From CAZJJZ01 sp964546505 (GTDB lineage: Bacteria > Patescibacteriota > Gracilibacteria > UBA1369): a DNA stretch of 24,488 nucleotides. The position numbers and the translations under genes are program-made. The DNA lies in NCBI GenBank assembly GCA_964546505.1, contig CAZJJZ010000021.1, positions 1-24,488 on the forward strand, in the 5' to 3' direction. The notes under the pieces were generated by a model. That model worked only from the letters and a program-made list of their open reading frames with translations, was not told where the DNA came from and made no database searches. This document shows, one piece after another, positions 24,242 to 24,488 of the stretch; the first letter of the stretch is position 1, and each line of letters starts with the position of its first letter.

Positions 24242-24488
24242 TTAGTTTTGATTTATGGTAATTTGATTTAAATAAGCGGCATTTTTTTTGATTTCAGCGA
24301 TCAGTTCACGATAATCTTTAACAATAATATCAACACCGGCGTCAATTAACAAATTTTTCTCCGTAGTGGTTTGTAAACCAATACAAAAAAGTCCGGCCGC
24401 CTTGGCACTTTTCACTCCTGAAACAGAATCTTCAATGGCCAACATTTCTTGAGGCATAAACCCCATTTCCTTCATCGCGGCCAAGTAA
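24242..24488 (-). CDS. HAD-superfamily phosphatase/phosphomutase, 5' part outside the window
   Basis: Only the last 81 or so codons are visible; the frame is open to the right edge, so TTG 24484 is an internal codon. The fragment carries HAD motif IV in MLAIEDSVSGVKSAKAAG, then a loop and the final strand IIVKDYRELIAEI. The EDSxxGVxxAxAAG form is typical of beta-phosphoglucomutase, sugar-phosphate phosphatase and phosphoglycolate phosphatase-like HAD subfamily I enzymes, but the part that sets specificity (N-terminal motif I and cap) is missing here. It lies 17 bases upstream of xfp on the same strand, so a sugar-phosphate role such as beta-phosphoglucomutase is a reasonable guess. Confidence 0.85.
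   Translation of the reverse strand, partial: YLAAMKEMGFMPQEMLAIEDSVSGVKSAKAAGLFCIGLQTTTEKNLLIDAGVDIIVKDYRELIAEIKKNAAYLNQITINQN

Overview
The window looks like a fragment of a small-genome bacterium of the Patescibacteria (Candidate Phyla Radiation, CPR) type. This is an inference from gene content: a fused ADP-forming acetyl-CoA synthetase, a GT4-GH57-GH15 glucan cluster, a phosphoketolase/non-oxidative pentose-phosphate set, a small membrane protein whose middle part I associate with CPR genomes, moderately AT-rich DNA, and almost no Shine-Dalgarno sequences. The genetic code appears standard. The phosphoketolase gene ends in TGA directly before a strong terminator hairpin, and long genes contain no in-frame TGA, which argues against the UGA=Gly code of Gracilibacteria/SR1. 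Four short N runs (8580-8596, 10896-10905, 12001-12010, 13250-13271) are assembly gaps inside genes and explain three apparent gene splits.

Layout. 3-3818 (+): a partial unknown gene, triosephosphate isomerase behind its own promoter, ADP-forming acetyl-CoA synthetase, and a small GC-richer unknown gene. 3885-3911 is a long perfect hairpin. 3928-5986 (-): an isopropylmalate/citramalate synthase-like gene preceded by what reads as a complete ribosome-mediated attenuator: consensus promoter, 19-codon Ile-rich leader peptide, alternative pairings, and a GC hairpin with T7. 5980-6962 (+): a membrane protein and a MAPEG protein. 6931-14260 (-): a glycogen-synthase-like GT4, GH57 and GH15 in one operon, then clpB behind a sigma70-type promoter overlapped by a perfect CIRCE operator. 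14315-16228 (+): an RlmL-type rRNA methyltransferase with a likely leaderless mRNA, overlapping exonuclease III. 16225-20869 (-): transaldolase, glucose-6-phosphate isomerase, transketolase and a LOG-family nucleosidase that contains an in-frame TGA. 20970-21615 (+): a stand-alone receiver protein. 21660-24488 (-): a partial HAD phosphatase/phosphomutase and phosphoketolase with a lysine-rich N-terminal extension.

How it fits together. GH15 and GH57 would release glucose and oligosaccharides from an alpha-glucan that the GT4 enzyme may build. GPI, transaldolase, transketolase and phosphoketolase form a bifid-shunt-like route from hexose and pentose phosphates to acetyl phosphate and glyceraldehyde 3-phosphate. 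TpiA handles triose phosphates, and ADP-forming acetyl-CoA synthetase can make ATP from acetyl-CoA. The LOG enzyme may add ribose 5-phosphate from nucleotides.

I saw no tRNA, rRNA, CRISPR array, insertion sequence or origin. No stretch longer than about 140 bases lacks a gene or a described regulatory element.
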